From contig NC_058498.1 of assembly GCF_020382885.2 (NCBI RefSeq), positions 5,864,501 through 5,928,500 on the forward strand: a stretch of 64,000 nt of DNA. Reading direction: 5' to 3'. Of the stretch, positions 51,530 through 62,500 are shown in pieces. Made by a program: the position numbers and the translations under genes. Numbering within the stretch: position 1 is the stretch's first letter; every line of letters starts with the position of its first letter. The stretch comes from Scatophagus argus (taxonomy: Eukaryota; Chordata; Actinopteri; Scatophagidae). The notes below the pieces were generated by a model. That model ran no database searches and was not told where the DNA came from. It was given only the letters and a program-made list of their open reading frames with translations.

Positions 51530-52726
51530 ATGACCCTGTCTGGAGGCAGCGAAAGAGCCAGCGACATGTCCGGCCAAACTGTGCTCACGGCGGAGGACGT
51601 GGACATCGACGTGGTGGGCGAGGGAGACGAGGAGGGCATGGAGAGGGTGGACAGCGACTGCGACAGCCCGGGGGGAGGCATCCTGCACGACCTCCGAGCA
51701 GAAACAGGCGACGAGGAGCTGGAAGACGAGATCGAGGTGGAGAAGGAGGAGATCGGGTCCGGTGGAGGGAGTCCGTGCTGCGAGAGCTCCGGGGAGGGAG
51801 AGACGGGCACGGGAAAGGCGGAGGGTCAAGACCAGAGCGCGGCGACGGGAGCTGGGATCCAGAAGCCCAAAAGCAGCCTGGTAAAGCCGCCTTACTCCTA
51901 CATCGCCCTCATCACCATGGCCATCCTCCAGAGCCCACAGAAAAAGCTCACCCTCAGCGGGATCTGCGAGTTCATCAGCAACCGCTTCCCGTATTACCGG
52001 GAGAAGTTCCCGGCGTGGCAAAACTCCATCCGCCACAACTTGTCCCTCAACGACTGTTTCGTGAAAATCCCCCGGGAACCTGGCAACCCCGGCAAGGGCA
52101 ACTACTGGACTCTGGACCCCGCTTCAGAGGACATGTTCGACAACGGCAGCTTCCTTAGGAGGAGGAAAAGGTTCAAGAGAGTTCAGCCTGACATGCTCAG
52201 GGACCAGACTGCTCTCATGATGCAAAGTTTCGGCGCGTACAGCCTTGGGGGGCCCTACGGGAGGCACTACGGGATCCACCCGGCTGCTTATTCCCATCCG
52301 GCGGCTTTGCAGTACCCCTACATCCCCCCTGTGGGTCACATGCTGCCCCCGGGCGTCCCTCTCCTTCCCTCGGCGGAGCTGAACAGGAAAGCGTTCAACT
52401 CCCAGCTCAGCCCGAGTCTCCAACTTCAGCTCAACAGCCTGAGCACAGCGTCCATGATCAAATCAGAGCCTTCAAACAGACCGTCATTCAGCATAGAGAA
52501 CATCATCGGAGTGTCCAGCGCCTCCTCGTCCTCGCCGGGCGCCGCTCAGGCTTTCCTGCGGCCTCCGGTGACCGTTCAGTCGGCCCTGCTGAGCGCACAG
52601 TCCCTCTCCCTGACCCGGACCTCAGCCGCCATCGCTCCCATCCTCAGTGTACCGTCAAACATTATTTCTGGACACGTTTTACCCTCAGCGACGGCGGCAG
52701 CGGTGTCCAAATGGCCTTCACAGTGA
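51530..52726 (+). CDS. foxd3: Forkhead box protein D3, single exon
   Basis: The gene encodes a 398-residue winged-helix DNA-binding protein of the nucleus. In vertebrates Foxd3 is mainly a repressor needed for neural crest specification and for keeping progenitor cells undifferentiated. The forkhead domain spans about residues 116-215: it opens with [12 protein letters not shown] (119-130), has recognition helix [15 protein letters not shown] (163-177), and ends in basic wing 2 RRRKRFKR (210-217). Residues 21-77 are strongly acidic. A Groucho/TLE-binding eh1-type motif FSIENIIG lies at 320-327, followed by a Ser/Ala-rich tail. The start MTLSGG, followed by [22 protein letters not shown], matches the N-terminus known for fish Foxd3. 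The ATG has a purine at -3. The frame stays open upstream to 51401, but only through a (GT)n repeat with no ATG. The neighbour alg6 matches known vertebrate synteny. There are no introns, as is usual for foxd genes, and I see no frameshift or missing key residue. Confidence 0.97.
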   Translation: MTLSGGSERASDMSGQTVLTAEDVDIDVVGEGDEEGMERVDSDCDSPGGGILHDLRAETGDEELEDEIEVEKEEIGSGGGSPCCESSGEGETGTGKAEGQDQSAATGAGIQKPKSSLVKPPYSYIALITMAILQSPQKKLTLSGICEFISNRFPYYREKFPAWQNSIRHNLSLNDCFVKIPREPGNPGKGNYWTLDPASEDMFDNGSFLRRRKRFKRVQPDMLRDQTALMMQSFGAYSLGGPYGRHYGIHPAAYSHPAALQYPYIPPVGHMLPPGVPLLPSAELNRKAFNSQLSPSLQLQLNSLSTASMIKSEPSNRPSFSIENIIGVSSASSSSPGAAQAFLRPPVTVQSALLSAQSLSLTRTSAAIAPILSVPSNIISGHVLPSATAAAVSKWPSQ

Positions 52727-53200
52727 CCTAAAAGCAAGAGAAAAGAAACTCTTATTTTTATATAAAGACATTATGACTGGGGGAAAGTGTGCACAGCACA
52801 AATGAATAAGGCACCACTGGACTCTGTAGCCATGTAAAGACTGTTGAAACACAGAGAAAAGAAAAAGAAAAAGGAGATATTTCTGTACAGGTAATATTTG
52901 TAAATATTTGTAAAAAAAAAAAAGAAAAAAGACAAAAAAGAATGATTTTACCTGTTTGACTTTTACCTGTCGTTTCCCTTTTGTTCCTGTTTGAGATCTG
53001 TGATAATTACTTTACTCTTTTTTTTTTTAATTGGAAGCTCAAATGGACAAAATTGTGCTTCCTTTTCATACAAGACACAAGAAGCTCTGAAAAAATAGCC
53101 TGTTTATAATAAAAAAAAATCAAATATATGTAATTCTATGTAGCTATATTGTGTTGTAAACTGAATTTATTTGTAAATAAATCGAAGAAAGAATTAAAAT
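52727..53200 (+). other. foxd3: foxd3 3' UTR with poly(A) signals
   Basis: A/T-rich sequence follows the stop codon, with several poly-A runs. AATAAA hexamers lie at 53108-53113 and 53176-53181; the second is followed by a T/A-rich stretch and is the more natural end. The implied 3' UTR is about 400-470 bases. Composition falls sharply from the GC-rich CDS to this AT-rich tail. Confidence 0.6.
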
Positions 53201-54088
53201 CAATTTTCATTATTAACACTCTTAAATTGTTTGATAACAGACTGAATGAAAAATATATTCTTGAAGATAATATTTTTTATATGCATAACTTCTCACACCA
53301 TTCAGGCATAAAAAAAGGAAGATAAAATTTGATTTGTATAGTAAAACTCACTTCAGAAATTTACCACGTAAAGGAAAAGCTGTCTTATCTGATGGATATT
53401 TTGTGCTTGCACTTACATTATAATTACAGGCTTCATAACTTCGAGCATCAGACATTTTTCACGGTGTTAAAAGTAAACATTTTTAAATTGATCTTTTTAA
53501 TCACACCATCATTAATCATATTTACCGATAGGGAAAATTAAATTACACCACACGGCAACAGCTAAACAGCAGAAAAATTTCAATCTTTTTATTTTTTTTT
53601 CAGTGTTAAATTATTGATTTTTATTACAACTTCATTATGAGATTTTAAAGAAATGACTTTGAACTTATTATTTAAATTTAACGGAAATTATGCTCAAAGA
53701 TCATGAAAAGTAATAAGGAAAATACCGTCTTTATTCGGATTTTAAATTCAAAGAACAGATGAAAAAGGGGGATTGTTACGCAAACGGGTTGACATGTCGT
53801 GGTTGGTTATCCGCGGAATGTTTAGTTTTTCAGGCTGACATAAGTCTCACAAAGCGGTGTAAAACATATGAATAACCAGGAGTAAATATTAAAACAGGCT
53901 AATTGTTTTTCTTTGAATAAGCCGTATTTATTGTTGCTGTGCTGATAATGATCGCTGAGTGGAGGTCACGGCTCAGACATCTTTTAATTTAGCATTACAT
54001 CACCGGCTTGGCTATAGGCTGCTATAAGGGTAACAGTTTCGCAGTTGTGTCTGGCTAATCGCTTTTACACAAACAGCAAATGGTGATC

Positions 54089-54112
54089 GTGTGTGTGTGT
54101 GTGTGTGTGTGT
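54089..54112. repeat. (GT)12 microsatellite
   Basis: Perfect GT tract in the foxd3-alg6 spacer. Confidence 0.95.
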
Positions 54113-54251
54113 CTATATTTATCTGATCCCCATGAGAAAGAGAAAGGAGTCTCTCTCTTTGCTTCAGTTCACTTTCAGACACCGGAGAAGGTGCTGATGA
54201 TGCAGAAGGCTTCTCCAGTGTCACCCTGGCATTTCATTCATTAGTTCGTTC

Positions 54252-54309
54252 TATTATTATCATCATCATCATCATCAACAACAACAACAGCAGCAGCAGC
54301 AACAGCAGC
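54252..54309. repeat. Compound trinucleotide run ATT-ATC-AAC-AGC
   Basis: One continuous trinucleotide phase passes through (ATT), (ATC), (AAC) and (AGC) units, as expected of a microsatellite evolving by stepwise point change. Confidence 0.93.
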
Positions 54310-55654
54310 CTTTTATTCTGATTATTATTTTTATGAACACTATCCGACATGTCGTACCCAGTACTACAATATTATTATTGTATTACAGAATTCGTTGTTA
54401 TTACGCCCTAAAATCAGATTGTCACATCAACGCACATTCAGATGCCCCCCTCCCCCAGCCTTGCTCATTTATTTCAGATTATTTCAGATTATTTCATCTC
54501 TAATTTGACTCTTAATTTTTGAATTTAACAGATATTTTGATACGATTTTATTGATATGTAATATTTAAAGAGACGTCCAGGAAACACAAGAGGTCACTTT
54601 CAGGGTACAGTCACACAATATCATTTGGATTAAAGGTGTACGTGGGACAGCATTATGGGATGTCGAAAAATGCATCTCTATGTGTGTGGTTTATTTATTC
54701 GTTTATATATATATATTATTATTATTATTTTCCTGGGGTATTTGACGTACAAATTCCTAAAGAAAACAATGACGCATTTTAAACGTCAAAAGTCAAACTT
54801 GCACTCGGTATGCTCGTTTATAGCTGTCATGGCGATTATTTCCATCTGTGATTTATTTCCGTCTCAGTATGTGTGAAGCATGTGCGCTCACAGATCCAGG
54901 TTCAGCCTCCACGAAGCCGAGCTCTCCCGGGCTTGTCTCTCTGGATAAGAGCGCCTGCGGTAACCCTGCACAATCAGACTCCGTGTGATGTCTCTCCGAG
55001 TCGCACCCGTGATGCTGCAGGCTGACACAACACCTCCAAACGGGAAAGATTCCAGCCGCTAGGGGGCGGTAACTGACACCCCTGGCTCCTCAGCAGGGAC
55101 ATCAAAAAATAAAAGAAATATTTAGGAAAAGATGACATGATGGAGGGTAAACCTTCAAGCACACCCAGTTAATCTCTTTTATTTTGTCCACTAAGTTAGG
55201 CTGAATAAATCGTATATATGCAGTTTAACAGAATGTGCAGAAGTTGCTTCAAGGTGGGGGAGACTGAAATGAGATGATATATCTTGTCTAACGGTTTTTA
55301 TAGGCTAATGAGTGACATGAATATGGTAATTATTTTTATCCACATGCCTCAGTAGTCACAATACATTCACAACTTCTTGGCATATCCTGAGTTATAGCTG
55401 CACATGAGGGTGAGATTGGACAAATATTCATCTTTGAGTTGGGAACTGAATGCTGCTGAAGTTAATTAGAGGGTAATTTAAGGTTCCAGAAGCAGGTGAT
55501 GGGCAAAAGTCAACGTTCAAGTATGTAAATGCATCTCTGCTGGGCAAAAACGTTCTGATGCTGAAAGCTGTTTTGAAAATAGTATACAAAAACAAAACGA
55601 AAAAATTCAGGTGTAAAACAGGTGAAAATGAAATCTTAAGATGAAAAATTAAAA

Positions 55655-55680
55655 AACAAACAAACAAACAAACAAAAAAC
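55655..55680. repeat. (AAAC)n repeat
   Basis: Five to six AAAC units within an A-rich stretch. Confidence 0.9.
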
Positions 55681-56039
55681 AGTACCAGTCACCAGTAACC
55701 ACTTCATTTAACTCTATTAAGGCTTCCTACACCATTATGCTTACAAAAATAATAAAAACAAAACCAAAAATAAAGATTGTATTATTTTGCCAACAGTACC
55801 ATTTGCTGATTGGACGGATATGCTGATTTGAAGAGCAAACTCATCCACTCCATCCTGACCTTTGCAGCTGCACGTTCATGTGCACAGGTGGGGGGAAGTC
55901 TGCAGGCATGCGGTTCCCACAGCTCCACCAGCCAGTCTATTCGTGGATACATTTGTGCAAGGGGGACACAGTTTCACTGGAAAGGACAAGATTTTTTGGG
56001 TTGTGTTGGATTTCTCTAAAATCAAATTAAAGAGTTTGG

Positions 56040-56125
56040 TCTAGACCTGCTCTAATCGGAAAGTGTCATGAGACAACTGTTGTGATTTGGTGCTATGTAA
56101 ATTGAATTGAACTGAATTGAATATC
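56040..56125 (+). repeat. Probable retroposon 3' tail, (TTGAA)n-like
   Basis: The words ttgtgatttggtgctatgta then aattgaattgaactgaattg match the 3' end of a common fish retroposon whose tail is a GAATT pentamer array. Only this tail is recognisable. Confidence 0.5.
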
Positions 56126-56190
56126 TTCACTGTTGTTTTTGTACATATAATATGGGTCAACTATCGTTCAAAATCACATTACCAGTGATT

Positions 56191-56193
<3 letters not shown>

Positions 56194-56263
<70 letters not shown>

Positions 56264-56266
56264 TAT
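56194..56266. repeat. (AT)n microsatellite
   Basis: About 32 AT units in a row with a single interrupting C. It is the longest dinucleotide tract in the foxd3-alg6 spacer. Confidence 0.97.
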
Positions 56267-56867
56267 TCTTTATATAATATATAAAGCCCATTAGCACCCA
56301 AACAAAGGTCATCATTCTCTGGTGAGGCTGTTCTTGTTCTTGTCATTTTAAGTTCTTAAAAGTGAGACAGAAAAATAATGTTAGTACAAGTTTAAGGAAG
56401 CATATTCATGATTAGAGAAACCGCACACAATCAACATACTGTTACACGCAGCTTCATTTCTCACTGTGATTAATTTACTCGCAAATGAAATGAATTTGCA
56501 CAAACACAAATTACAGCAGAAACCTGTAAGTGAGTGTTTTACCTGAAGGCCTTCGTTGGATTACATGTTCGACCTAAAACAATATCAAAGCATGAGTTTT
56601 TACCTGTACGTGCATCTGTGCAGTATTAGCTTTTTATCTGCCTTTTAATGGGTTTTATCTTACGGATTATGAATGAAATCCACACACAAGCTCGGAGGTA
56701 ATCAGCACGGCTGGTTGGGGAGTAATTTGTACAACAGCACAAATAATGTCGCATTTTGTAGACTAAATCATTTGTGTACAACTTCCCTGTATGTGATGCT
56801 ACTGACTGCACCAGCTGCACTGCGGCTTGTTGGACTGACTCCAGTGCAGCTGGCTCATCCACTGACG

Positions 56868-57150
56868 CTGTAAGTCAGTGGTTTTCAAAGTATGGTCCAG
56901 GGACCTCCAGGGACCCTTTAAGGGTTCGAGGGGATCCCCTGTTAAAAAGCGAAATAATATATTTTGATTTTAATTCCATCCATAAGTAACTCATTCACAA
57001 AATGTATGACTTTTTGAGCCACGAGTTTCATACACTTTCACTAATAAAATCACTAAAAGCATAATTCTTATCAGATGGGGGCCCGTGGTATCATTTGTGT
57101 CAGTTTTGGGCTCCTTGACATAAAAAGGTTTGAGAACCGCTGCTCTAAGT
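56868..57150. mobile_element. Non-autonomous hAT (Charlie-like) MITE with 8-bp target duplication
   Basis: The element runs 56876-57142. The left end cagtggttttcaaag and the right end ggtttgagaaccgctg are near-perfect inverted copies of the CAGnGGTTCTCAAAC terminus typical of hAT/Charlie elements. The flanking 8-bp copies are ctgtaagt (56868-56875) and ctctaagt (57143-57150), differing at one base. There is no transposase coding capacity. Confidence 0.9.
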
Positions 57151-57197
57151 ATGAACTCATGTCCATTTAGGTGACAATTTAATCTCACCACACTGAG

Positions 57198-57269
57198 TAG
57201 CTGTCCTGGAGCTTTCAAGCACATCACAAGATTTTCCTCAGCAGAGTTTGCCCAGTTGTCATGGAAAGG
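57198..57269 (+). repeat. Dispersed repeat family, copy 3
   Basis: The core is agctgtcctggagctttcaa, then agattttcctcagcagag, then tttgcccagttgtcatgg. It begins about 50 bases right of the hAT MITE and is the clearest of the three copies. Confidence 0.6.
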
Positions 57270-57909
57270 TAGGTGTTAAATTTTGCATTTCATTACTTAT
57301 TAAAAATCCTTTTGAATGTAAAATTTTAAGCCAATGTGAATGAGAAGTTTTTTTTTTTTTTATCAAATGCTACTTCTAAATTCCAAAAACGTACTTAGAT
57401 CTCATTTTTGTCAGTGTAGTCCCACACCACTCAAAAAAAATTGGACTTTCAAAGACGCTGACAAAGCTGACATTCATGAAAACAAACTAAACTATAAATA
57501 AACCACACTATGAATATTGCAGGCTTTTCCAATTCATTGATAATGCACTTAAAGACCATATCTACAGTACAATACATAAAATAGATAACTTGCACACTTC
57601 ATCGCAGGCAAAGAGAAGATACTCTTTCAATTAAAGAGTGAGCTTTTAACCACATATATTTATTTGTAACAACATTAACTTGAACATGTGACAAAAAAGC
57701 AGAAAAGATCAAGTTTGACTTGCCGTAGCAAACTTGTCTGTAGATGTGATAGACTACACTGGCACTGGCAGGCAAGGCCCAGGCCTCCATAATAACTAGG
57801 TCATCTTCAACCACAAGCTATAGCCTTCTCCTGGGCGGAGATCACAGACAGTAAATGTAGGTACAGCAGTTACTGAATATTTAAAAAGGCATAGAGATGA
57901 AGCAATAAA

Positions 57910-58065
57910 TGACAAAGTAAAGCTGGCGTGGCCAGGCATTAATAACTAATGGGTACCAGTGAGTTATAGGCTGCTGCCGTTGTAATGAAAGTGTCATTGC
58001 AAATCAGCAGTTGTCCGTGGTTATTATTATTTATGCATAATTGATGCCAGAACCACAAGGAACAT
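57910..58065. promoter_or_regulatory. Candidate non-coding element in the foxd3-alg6 spacer
   Basis: Complex sequence with ccaggcattaataactaatg, gttgtaatgaaagtgtcatt and tttatgcataattgatgcc. It is not repetitive or coding. Confidence 0.3.
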
Positions 58066-58516
58066 GTCTCGCCCAGCAAATCCCAACACCTTGGCAACAA
58101 AGATGATGGTGTCAACAGAAGAAAAGGTCACAGAGGAGCGGATGCCCCTGGGCTGAGATTTACATTGTGAGGGGGGGGCAAGGACAGGCTTGCATTGTGT
58201 AACCACACACACATACACGTAGGTGTACAAAAGATTACAACAAACTAGTTACACATGAGACAACTGATTAACTTCACTCGGATGCTGCTATGCCATTGCA
58301 AGTTGCCATTAAGTTTAAAAATAGATGACATACATGTAGTCAAAGCAAGGATTTGGATGCTCCTAATGTGTTTCGAGAGATTCTAAATCTTTTAAAACAT
58401 ATTAGAAGCAGTGAAATGAACATTAAAGCATATATTGAGCATTATCTAAAAGACTGAAAATAAATTTAAGCTACTTAGCGTCTCTAATAGAACGTTATCG
58501 ATATCGAGCGATATAG

Positions 58517-59065
58517 ATCCTGTCCATCCTGGACAACGCCTCCCACCCTCTGCACAGGACTCTGATCAGTCAGAGGAGTGTGTTCAGCACCAGGCTGCTG
58601 TCTCTGACCCGCTCCACAAGCAGACTCGGGAACTTGTTTGTCCCCCTGGCCATCAGACTCTCTAAGTGTTCAGGGTTCACAATCCTGGCAACAGTCCGTG
58701 CCTGAGTCATACATCTGGTGTAAAATCTGAGGACAGTTACTCCACTATGCACCTTATCTTATATGTTTTTGCACAATTAACCTGCTCTTTATAACTCATT
58801 TCTGGGTAGTAATCAGTTTACACTCTTGGTTTTAGTCTCTTGTTTTAATACACACAGTCAGTCTGGCTGACCTGCTTTCTTTACACTCTACTGTACTTTA
58901 TGTAGCATATGTTAGTTTATTTAGTATATGTTTAGTCTATTTTTCCTGCTAACAGTTAGGCCTTGTTTGCTTGTTTGTTTACTTTTTGAGTAACCTACAC
59001 TGCTGTAATGTGCTACTGGATGCTTGAATTTCCCAAGGGATCAATAAACTATCTATCTATCTATG
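58517..59065 (+). mobile_element. 3' end of a truncated LINE (Rex1/L2-type)
   Basis: The open stretch from 58517 reads ILSILDNASHPLHRT and then GNLFVPLAIRLSKC, resembling the extreme C-terminus of reverse transcriptases of the Rex1/CR1/L2 group. It is followed by an untranslated tail ending gaatttcccaagggatcaataaac and four TATC units, the usual 3' end of such fish LINEs. It is 5'-truncated, with no catalytic domain. The exact family is uncertain. Confidence 0.7.
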
Positions 59066-59389
59066 TTATCAGACCTACAGTATATTAAAACAGGTTAGTC
59101 CAGCTTTATGACCCAGATATGAGAAGTGAGAAATTCACTTCTCATACTAATAAGAAGACATGGAATTTCGTTCATCACGTAATAATTCATATATTGTGTC
59201 ACATGCTTTTTAGTATATTTCGTTAGGTTATAAATCTAGTCTCAACTAATGTTGCATTCATAGTAACCGGGAAATTTGAACTAACTTTAAACAAAACAAA
59301 AAAAACCAGTTCAAAAAATTATTTTCCTCAACTATGAAGAGAAGGCTCGAAAAAGACAGGATTTCTTTATTCTTTCACTAGGTGTTCCT

Positions 59390-59561
59390 GAACGCCTCAT
59401 GCCTCTCGGTGCTACGTCAGAGAGCAGTGGCCAATGAGAATGCGCAACGAAGCCCTGATGATGACGTATACAGGAAATGTAAACAGATTCCAACACTGTG
59501 TCAATGAACGGAGTTTTAGCTTTTAATTCTCCCCCATAAACTAACTTTACCGGCATACGTT
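59390..59561 (+). promoter_or_regulatory. alg6: alg6 promoter / 5' UTR (inferred)
   Basis: The sequence just before the alg6 ATG has the look of a TATA-less housekeeping promoter. It holds a CCAAT box at 59431-59435, two CRE-like words (TACGTCA at 59413-59419 and TGACGTA at 59462-59468), an NRF1-like TGCGCA at 59441-59446 and an ETS-like core caggaaat just downstream. CpG is locally more frequent than in the AT-rich flank. The motifs are visible; their use is inferred. Confidence 0.55.
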
Positions 59562-62500
59562 ATGCAGACGTGGAGTCTCGTGTCGCTTTGTGTTTTATTG
59601 GGCGTTGTTGTGAGATGGGGCGTTTCGTTAAATTCATATTCAGGTAGGAAGTGTGTTGAGCTTAAACTTAACATGCGGCACATTTCAGAGAAACACAGTA
59701 GTCTTATTTGATGCACAACTGCATGTGCCAATTAAATGTTTTATTATTAATATTAAACTAATGGCCGGAAGTCCTCTCACACATTACAGACGCCTTGCTT
59801 TTAGCGGTTAGCATCGCCCATCTGTAGTGTGTGTGGATCCTTCCTGCCACTCATTGATGTAGTTTCCCATTCACCGGACTAACAGCTGAAATATCTTTCT
59901 CCAGGGGCGGGGAAACCTCCCATGTTTGGAGACTATGAAGCCCAGAGACACTGGCAAGAGGTGACCTACAACCTCCCTGTCCAGGAATGGTCAGTCTGCC
60001 GCTTCGTTTGTTTACTCACTGGAGTAACTTCTGCAGGAATCCAAGCTCGTTCAGTCACTTGAAATACTATGAGCTCTTTTGTCAGCGACTGAATGCTTTT
60101 GAAGCCTTGTTGTTAAATATTGTATGTATGAATATATAATGCTGTGACCAGATTATGCTGGGTCTTATACCCACAATGCCACCAGCATGGGATAAAAGGA
60201 TCCAAAGATCACCAAAGGAGTGACAAAATTACACGCACTGTAAAGCATTAAATAGAGCTACACTATATAGACAAAAGTATTGGGATGGGGCTGTCTTTCA
60301 GAGTTTGGGCTCGGCCCCTGACTTCCAGTGAAGGGAAATCTTAATGCTTCAGCATACCAAGACATTTTGGACAATGCTATGACTTTGTGTCAACAGTTTG
60401 GTGAAGACCCTTTTCTATACCAGCATGACTGAGCCCCAGTGCACAAAGACATGGTTGAATGAGTTTGGTGTGGAAGAGCTTGACTGACCCACACAGAGTC
60501 CTGACCTCAACCCCACCCAACACCTTTGGGATGAACTGGAACAGAGATTGTCAGCCAGGCCTTTTGGTCCAACATCAGTGTCTGACCTCACAAAAGCTCT
60601 ACTGCTTGAATAGGCAAAACCCCCCACAGAAACACTCCAAAATCTTGTGGAAAGCCTTCCCACTCTCTGTGTCTTTGGAATACAATGTCGCTGAAGTCCC
60701 TGTTGGTGTAATGTTCAGGTGTCTCAGTACTTTTGTCTATATAGTGTATGAGATTATGCATCCCAGGACCAATTTCTGCACCCCTTTAACGAGAAATTGT
60801 CTGATTCTTCCACACTTTCAGAATAAATACATATATGATATTTGTCCTCATGCAGGTATTTTAATACCACTGACAATGACTTGAACTACTGGGGTCTTGA
60901 CTACCCTCCTCTGACTGCCTACCACAGCCTGATCTGTGCTTACATGTAAGTAGTTTTCATTAGTTACCAGAGAATATATTTGACATAATATTCCTACTTT
61001 AGTGAAGAAAAGTGCAGATCCGCGGAGTTTCTATGCTGTCATGTCAGTTTTAATATGACAAACTTTACTATTCTACTTACATTTGCATTTTATTCCATAT
61101 ATCCTGTGCATAGGTATTTCAAAAGCAGGCTCATTCAAGATTTTTTTTTTTTTTTTTAAAAAAAACACAACTAAAACAAACCTCTTTCTTCTTCTTCTGG
61201 CATTCATAATTTCCTGCAGAGCCAAGTTAATAAACCCTGAATGGGTGGAGCTTCACAAATCGAGGGGTTATGAAAGTGCAGATCACAAGTTATTCATGAG
61301 AGCTACAGGTACAGTGAAAAGTTTCCGTGGTCCATTCGACCTCATCCTTAGAATAGCAAATAAAATTTCCTCACTTACAAAGGTGGACATGTATTAATAG
61401 TATCCTTTGTTCTGTTTCAGTCCTTGTAGCAGATTTGTTGATATACATCCCTGCTGTGGTTCTGTACTGTTTATACCTGACTGATGGATCCTCTAAAAAA
61501 AAGGTAACGCTTGTCTAATTCGTCATGACGTCTAATAGTTTTTCAACTAAAGACCTAAATGAGCCACTTAGTCTGGGAACCCACCCATAATTAAAACTGA
61601 TTACAGCACTGGTCATCCAAATTGGGGAATTATGAAGTCATTAGTGCAATATAATATGATGCTGTTATGTTTTCCAGGATGTTACTCCATTTCAGTGGGT
61701 ATAACTACATTTAGAATACAATCAATGAAGGTTATTTTGTAATATTTTCACTGTGTTTTAAAAGATCAAACAGCTGTAAGACCCGTAACTAAAACAGACA
61801 TGTACTAGCTTTGTCTGTAAAATGGCAGAAGCAGGCATTCCCAGCATGCATTGCCCTTTGTTCAGGGCATGGTGGGACAGGCTCTTCTCAACTTTATGAA
61901 TAAGCAAGCATAGGAAAGGAATAAACAAATAAAGAAAAATGCTTACTTTTTTTTAGATCTCTCTTTCATGCAATGCAGTCTGCAGAAGTTTATCACATGT
62001 CCACATTTTTCATACGATATAACCGATGACCTTTGATACTGCTTTGTATGCCAATAATCTGTGGACTGTGGTTACATTTTTGTCATGTTTACCTTCCAAC
62101 AATTTAGAAATGCTTTTTTTCCCTCCAGGTTTCCACTCTGTTCTGCTTCCTCCTATACCCTGGGTTAATCCTCATTGACTACGGGCATTTTCAGTATCCT
62201 TTATGTACACGTACACGTGCATGTGTACTGTTTATTCTCTGCGATATCATTGAAATTAGTTACTTTGCATGGAATAGTGACCTTCAAAATATGTAGGCAT
62301 TGACTTTAAAGGCCCAAATAGAGTGGTATATCGATTTTTTATTTTCTATTTTCTTTTAGCTTTTGTAGCACTTGTAATCATTGAAATTGTAATACAGATT
62401 TTTAATGATTTAAATTTTCAACAACTTGAAAAGTGGAAGTTTGTTATTTTAAATGTACACCATTAAATGAAAGTCTTCTAAATGGCATTAAACTCTAATG

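Larger units (their letters stand above)
53201..59389. other. foxd3-alg6 intergenic spacer
   Basis: About 6.2 kb without a gene. It holds microsatellites, the retroposon tail near 56,100, the hAT MITE, dispersed repeat copy 3 and the LINE tail. The part at 53815-54020 is complex, with tgaataaccaggag and ttgctgtgctgataatgatcgc, and could be regulatory. Confidence 0.65.

Noticed and set aside
51515..52036. 173-codon minus-strand frame across the foxd3 CDS
   Set aside because: Shadow of the GC-rich forkhead coding sequence on the other strand.
60425..60690. Functional transposase gene in alg6 intron 2
   Set aside because: Truncated, with in-frame stops and a lost catalytic acid.
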